Positions 22,703 to 25,305 of a stretch of DNA of 25,305 bases are shown here, in pieces. The notes under the pieces are model-generated. The model saw only the letters and a program-made list of their open reading frames with translations. It was not told where the DNA came from and did not search any database. The stretch covers positions 1-25,305 of the forward strand of contig DDTZ01000074.1 in the NCBI GenBank assembly GCA_002344565.1, read 5' to 3'. Both the position numbers and the translations under genes were made by a program. The stretch is from Bdellovibrionaceae bacterium UBA2351. Its GTDB lineage: Bacteria; Bdellovibrionota; Bdellovibrionia; Bdellovibrionales; Bdellovibrionaceae. How positions within the stretch are numbered: position 1 is the stretch's first letter; every line of letters begins with the position of its first letter.

Positions 22703-23227
22703 CTATCCGTAGAGCGCGTCGTACTTAGAGTACCAGTTGTAGATTGTAGTTGCTTTGAATGCTTTCCATGCTTTTGTGCTTTTGAAGCGATCAACCACTA
22801 AAATGCGATACTTAATAATCAAAGCGCGGAAAACAAAGAACATGAAAGGAGCTAATATTAAAGATAGTACTAGTGAACCCATAACGATCGAGTTGTTGAA
22901 TCGCGTAAATGGCAGGATGGGCATATTATACATATCTACAAATAAATCACGAAGCGATGGATTTTCTAAAACAGCTTTACCCAATTCGTGAGTCACAGGA
23001 TCTGCCAAATAGGCGACAAATTTAAAAAAGAAAGCAGCTAGGAAGGCCGCACCCATTTGAATTCTAAATACGAAAATCAAAGCGAGTACTAAAACCGTTT
23101 GTAGCGAGAAAAAAGGAGCAAAACCTAAAATTAAGCCACAGGCCAAACCTGCCGCTAGTTGGTTGTGTCCTGTATCTGAGTTCAACATTTTTAAGAAATT
23201 AAAAAGTTGCTTAAATATCAGAGTCAT
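22703..23227 (-). CDS. TIGR03546/DUF2062 inner-membrane protein
   Basis: 174 residues from the ATG at 23227, which has AGAGG upstream; a TTG one codon earlier is unlikely. Family signatures are LNSDTGHNQLAAGLACGLILGFAPFFSLQT at the start (longer motif: residues about 15-44) and RFNNSIVMGSLV. Three to four hydrophobic segments are visible (about 25-55, 58-70, 110-135). It is the usual neighbour of TIGR03545 and lies nine bases before it, so the two probably work as a pair in the inner membrane. No enzymatic residues can be named. Confidence 0.82.
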   Translation of the reverse strand: MTLIFKQLFNFLKMLNSDTGHNQLAAGLACGLILGFAPFFSLQTVLVLALIFVFRIQMGAAFLAAFFFKFVAYLADPVTHELGKAVLENPSLRDLFVDMYNMPILPFTRFNNSIVMGSLVLSLILAPFMFFVFRALIIKYRILVVDRFKSTKAWKAFKATTIYNWYSKYDALYG

Positions 23228-23237
23228 CAATACCTCT

Positions 23238-24245
23238 TTATTTACTGTTCATTAATTCCATTTCGATCGTGTCTAGGGTATCCTTTTTCTTACTTTTAAC
23301 CAAATAAAAATAGGCGCCGATTAGACCAAAAAATAAATTTAGGAGTTGGTAAACAGTGATAGCAATTGGACCTAATTCAGTCGTCTTACCTAGGTAAAGA
23401 TTAAATAAGAAGAAGAATGCGGCTTGTCCGACGCCGACTCCAGCTGGAGAAATTGGAATGGCGGTCGCCATGAAACCAATTGGTGTAACTAAGAAGTAGG
23501 TCGAAATTGGAACGTCAGCGGCCACGCCACTGAAGTGACCAATGAGTGCCATAATTGCAATTGCCGTCGATTGGCTGATAAGGCTTAAAAAGAAAACTTT
23601 AATAAGCAACGGTATTCGAGCTCCGTACAGTTGACCAGAAGCATATAGTTTTTGAAATTTTTCTTTAAGAGGCAATTTGCTTATAATTGAAGTAACGGTC
23701 GTACTTACAGTAGGGTTTTTAGAAAATAGACAAAATAGACCAATATTAAAGCCGACAAAAATAAACGTGAATATGTAAAATAGATTTTTAAGGACCTCTA
23801 TATTGAATACATGTTGAATATCGATCAGCATCGCAATCAGCGCCATAACGATAATAGTATAAAGGCCAAGTAAGCGGTCCACAAATACTGATGAAATAGC
23901 GGTTGCTTTGGATTTCGGATGATCTTTGTAAAAATAGTAGGCTTTGACGACATCGCCGCCGACTCCGCCTGGCATTGCGAAGTTAAAGAATATACCGATC
24001 AACGTTAACTTGTAGAGCTCGAATGATTTAGGATGCAGGCTTTGTGTAGATAGCAACAATCGCCAACGTTCGCTGACCATGAAAAGATTCACGGCCATAA
24101 TCAAGATAGCGATAACTAAAAAGTCCCAAACCAAAAATGCTTTTAGTTGCGAGACATTAAATTTATCTTGTTGAACTAACCAAAAAATAATCCCAACTGC
24201 GATCAGTATTTTTAGTGCTGTGCTTAGGATATTTTTGTAATTCAT
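23238..24245 (-). CDS. Flippase-like membrane protein (LPG synthase TM-domain/YbhN family)
   Basis: 335 residues, about eight membrane helices. The family motifs are PGGVGGDVVKAYYFYK, SVFVDRLLGL and ISPAGVGVGQAAFF, as in the membrane domain of lysyl-phosphatidylglycerol synthase and in YbhN/AglD-type proteins (PF03706). The cytosolic synthetase domain of MprF is absent, so only the flippase-like part is present. In glycan and LPS loci such proteins are thought to move or gate lipid-linked substrates; the substrate is not known here. It starts three bases after the kdsA stop and ends ten bases before the TIGR03546 gene, which supports a single operon. Confidence 0.88.
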   Translation of the reverse strand: MNYKNILSTALKILIAVGIIFWLVQQDKFNVSQLKAFLVWDFLVIAILIMAVNLFMVSERWRLLLSTQSLHPKSFELYKLTLIGIFFNFAMPGGVGGDVVKAYYFYKDHPKSKATAISSVFVDRLLGLYTIIVMALIAMLIDIQHVFNIEVLKNLFYIFTFIFVGFNIGLFCLFSKNPTVSTTVTSIISKLPLKEKFQKLYASGQLYGARIPLLIKVFFLSLISQSTAIAIMALIGHFSGVAADVPISTYFLVTPIGFMATAIPISPAGVGVGQAAFFFLFNLYLGKTTELGPIAITVYQLLNLFFGLIGAYFYLVKSKKKDTLDTIEMELMNSK

Positions 24246-24248
24246 AGG

Positions 24249-25109
24249 TTACTCGTAGCTAGTTAGATGAGTGGCTTGAATTGCTTTTAAATTTTTTAAC
24301 AAACCGCCTAAATCTTTTAAGGGTAACGATGTAGGCCCATCGCAAAGAGCTGCATCTGGATTAGGATGTGTTTCTAAGAAAATTCCATCTACGCCAACGG
24401 CCATCGCGGCACGAGCTAAAACGGGAACCATGTGGGCGCGACCACCACTGCTTTCGCCTGTGGCGCCCGGTAGTTGTGTTGAGTGAGTGCAATCCATTAC
24501 AACTGGGAAGCCTAGGTCACGCATTTCTACTAAACCAGTCATGTCATTGATTAAGCGGTTGTAACCGAACGTAGTCCCGCGTTCGCATAATAGAATATTT
24601 GAATTACCCGCGTTCACTGCTTTTTTAGCAATCGCTTTCATATCCCATGGTGCCAAGAACTGCCCTTTTTTAATATGAATAACTTTTCCCGTTTGAGCGG
24701 CCGCTACCAGGAGATCTGTTTGTCGAGACAAGAATGCGGGAATTTGGATAACGTCAGCGACGCGAGCCATTGGCTCGACTTGAATTGTTTCATGAACATC
24801 TGTGATCAAAGGAACATCAAGTGCTGTTTTGATTTTTTCTAAAGATTTAAGGGCAGCATCTACGCCAGGTCCACGGAAGCTAGTCGCACTTTGGCGGTTG
24901 GCTTTATCGTAGGAGCATTTTAAAATCCAAGGAATGTTTAATTCTTGAGTGATGCGTTTAATTTCTTTGCCGGTCTCTAGGACCATGCCTTCATCTTCGA
25001 TGATGTCAGGGCCTGCGAACAATACGAATTGATTCTTCAAGCCCCAAGTGTAAGTACGACCGTTGTATTTGAAACTAACAGGTTTAGATAAGTCTTTAAA
25101 TGGCGTCAT
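24249..25109 (-). CDS. kdsA: 3-deoxy-D-manno-octulosonate 8-phosphate synthase
   Basis: Condenses PEP with arabinose 5-phosphate to KDO-8-phosphate, for the lipid A inner core. 286 residues. Signatures: KCSYDKANRQSATSFRGPG, TDVHE, IQIPAFLSRQTDLL, KKGQFLAPW, ERGTTFGY and CDGPTSLPL. Three of four metal-site residues are present: His209, Glu246 and Asp257. The fourth position (Cys in metal enzymes, Asn in metal-free ones) is Asp35 in FAGPDIIED. The spacing from 35 to 209, 246 and 257 equals that of Aquifex Cys11, His185, Glu222 and Asp233 (from memory), so the position is secure. Weak ribosome-binding site (GGCGG just before the ATG); seven bases after the aminotransferase stop. Confidence 0.95.
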   Translation of the reverse strand: MTPFKDLSKPVSFKYNGRTYTWGLKNQFVLFAGPDIIEDEGMVLETGKEIKRITQELNIPWILKCSYDKANRQSATSFRGPGVDAALKSLEKIKTALDVPLITDVHETIQVEPMARVADVIQIPAFLSRQTDLLVAAAQTGKVIHIKKGQFLAPWDMKAIAKKAVNAGNSNILLCERGTTFGYNRLINDMTGLVEMRDLGFPVVMDCTHSTQLPGATGESSGGRAHMVPVLARAAMAVGVDGIFLETHPNPDAALCDGPTSLPLKDLGGLLKNLKAIQATHLTSYE

Positions 25110-25116
25110 CCGCCAT

Positions 25117-25305
25117 TTATGACATAACTTTTATGACACTATCAATAATTTTATCTTGTGTCGCTCTGTCCATATCTGGATACATTGGCAAACTGACCAC
25201 ATGATCTGCGGCCTTTTGAGAATGCGGCCATGAGCCTTTTGGAGCCAAATTCTCTTTGTACCAAGGTTGATCTGGCATAATGCGAGGATAGTGAACCACG
25301 GTTGG
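25117..25305 (-). CDS. DegT/DnrJ/EryC1/StrS-type sugar aminotransferase, C-terminal end (partial)
   Basis: Only the last 62 residues are in the window; the frame runs off the right edge. PTVVHYPRIMPDQPWY, KAADHVVSLPMYPDMD and the closing VIKVM pattern match the C-terminus of PLP-dependent nucleotide-sugar aminotransferases (the VHYP...Q..., SLPMYP signature). The catalytic lysine and PLP site lie outside. Such enzymes make amino sugars for LPS, O-antigen or capsule. It is the first visible gene of the kdsA operon, seven bases upstream. An 8-amino-KDO (KdnA-like) role was considered; the visible end looks like ordinary sugar aminotransferases, so I do not assign it. Confidence 0.8.
   Translation of the reverse strand, partial: PTVVHYPRIMPDQPWYKENLAPKGSWPHSQKAADHVVSLPMYPDMDRATQDKIIDSVIKVMS

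Noticed and set aside
25117..25305. KdnA (8-amino-KDO aminotransferase) call for the partial aminotransferase next to kdsA
   Set aside because: Only 62 C-terminal residues are visible, and they resemble ordinary nucleotide-sugar aminotransferases; the catalytic part is outside the window.

Overview
The window looks like a core-genome stretch from a predatory-type bacterium of the Bdellovibrionota, perhaps close to Pseudobdellovibrio/Bdellovibrio. This is inferred, not proven. The supporting signs are an EF-G of the spirochaete/planctomycete/deltaproteobacterial (mitochondrial EF-G1-like) type, many lysine-rich proteins, small secreted proteins that I cannot assign to a family, an apparently AT-leaning composition, and a dense layout with no gene-free stretch over 300 bases. 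The envelope is Gram-negative (kdsA for KDO; periplasmic tail-specific protease). I see no rRNA, tRNA, CRISPR, insertion sequence or prophage.

Layout. 1-1201: 3' part of topA (+), ended by a bidirectional hairpin terminator. 1259-1537: small secreted protein (-). 1746-2618: HAD-like predicted hydrolase (+). 2768-4801: tail-specific protease Prc (+) with a terminator-like hairpin after it. 4984-7999: three genes (+) with 1-base TAATG overlaps, encoding 2-oxo acid dehydrogenase E1 alpha, E1 beta and a SAM methyltransferase. 8000-9855: pyrE followed by an eight-cysteine secreted protein (-); the start region of the latter is folded into a strong hairpin. 9998-10992: small membrane protein with a good sigma70-like promoter, and an orphan protein with an SCEGH motif (+). 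A strong bidirectional terminator separates these from 11060-13177, a free-standing fusA paralogue type (-). 13391-16059: response regulator, short RecQ helicase and aat (+). 16073-17233: secreted, possibly propeller-like protein (-). 17322-17876: PilZ-like protein with a C-terminal membrane segment (-). 17984-20656: ppk and a SixA-like phosphatase (+). 20657-25305: five tightly spaced minus-strand genes, read from the right edge as a DegT-type sugar aminotransferase (partial), kdsA, a flippase-like membrane protein, a TIGR03546/DUF2062 protein and a TIGR03545 protein.

How the genes fit together. Most are housekeeping: DNA topology, translation elongation, pyrimidine synthesis, N-end rule tagging, polyphosphate and branched-chain oxo acid oxidation. 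The most coherent less-studied unit is the right-hand operon, which links KDO synthesis and a sugar aminotransferase to three membrane or envelope proteins of uncertain job; an envelope glycan or lipid export role is inference. The points most worth a second look are: KdsA has Asp where all characterised enzymes that I know have Cys (metal type) or Asn (metal-free type); the EF-G belongs to the mitochondrial EF-G1-like subfamily; a hairpin sequesters the start codon at 9247; and pyrE may be leaderless. I did not find a clearly new defence or mobile system.
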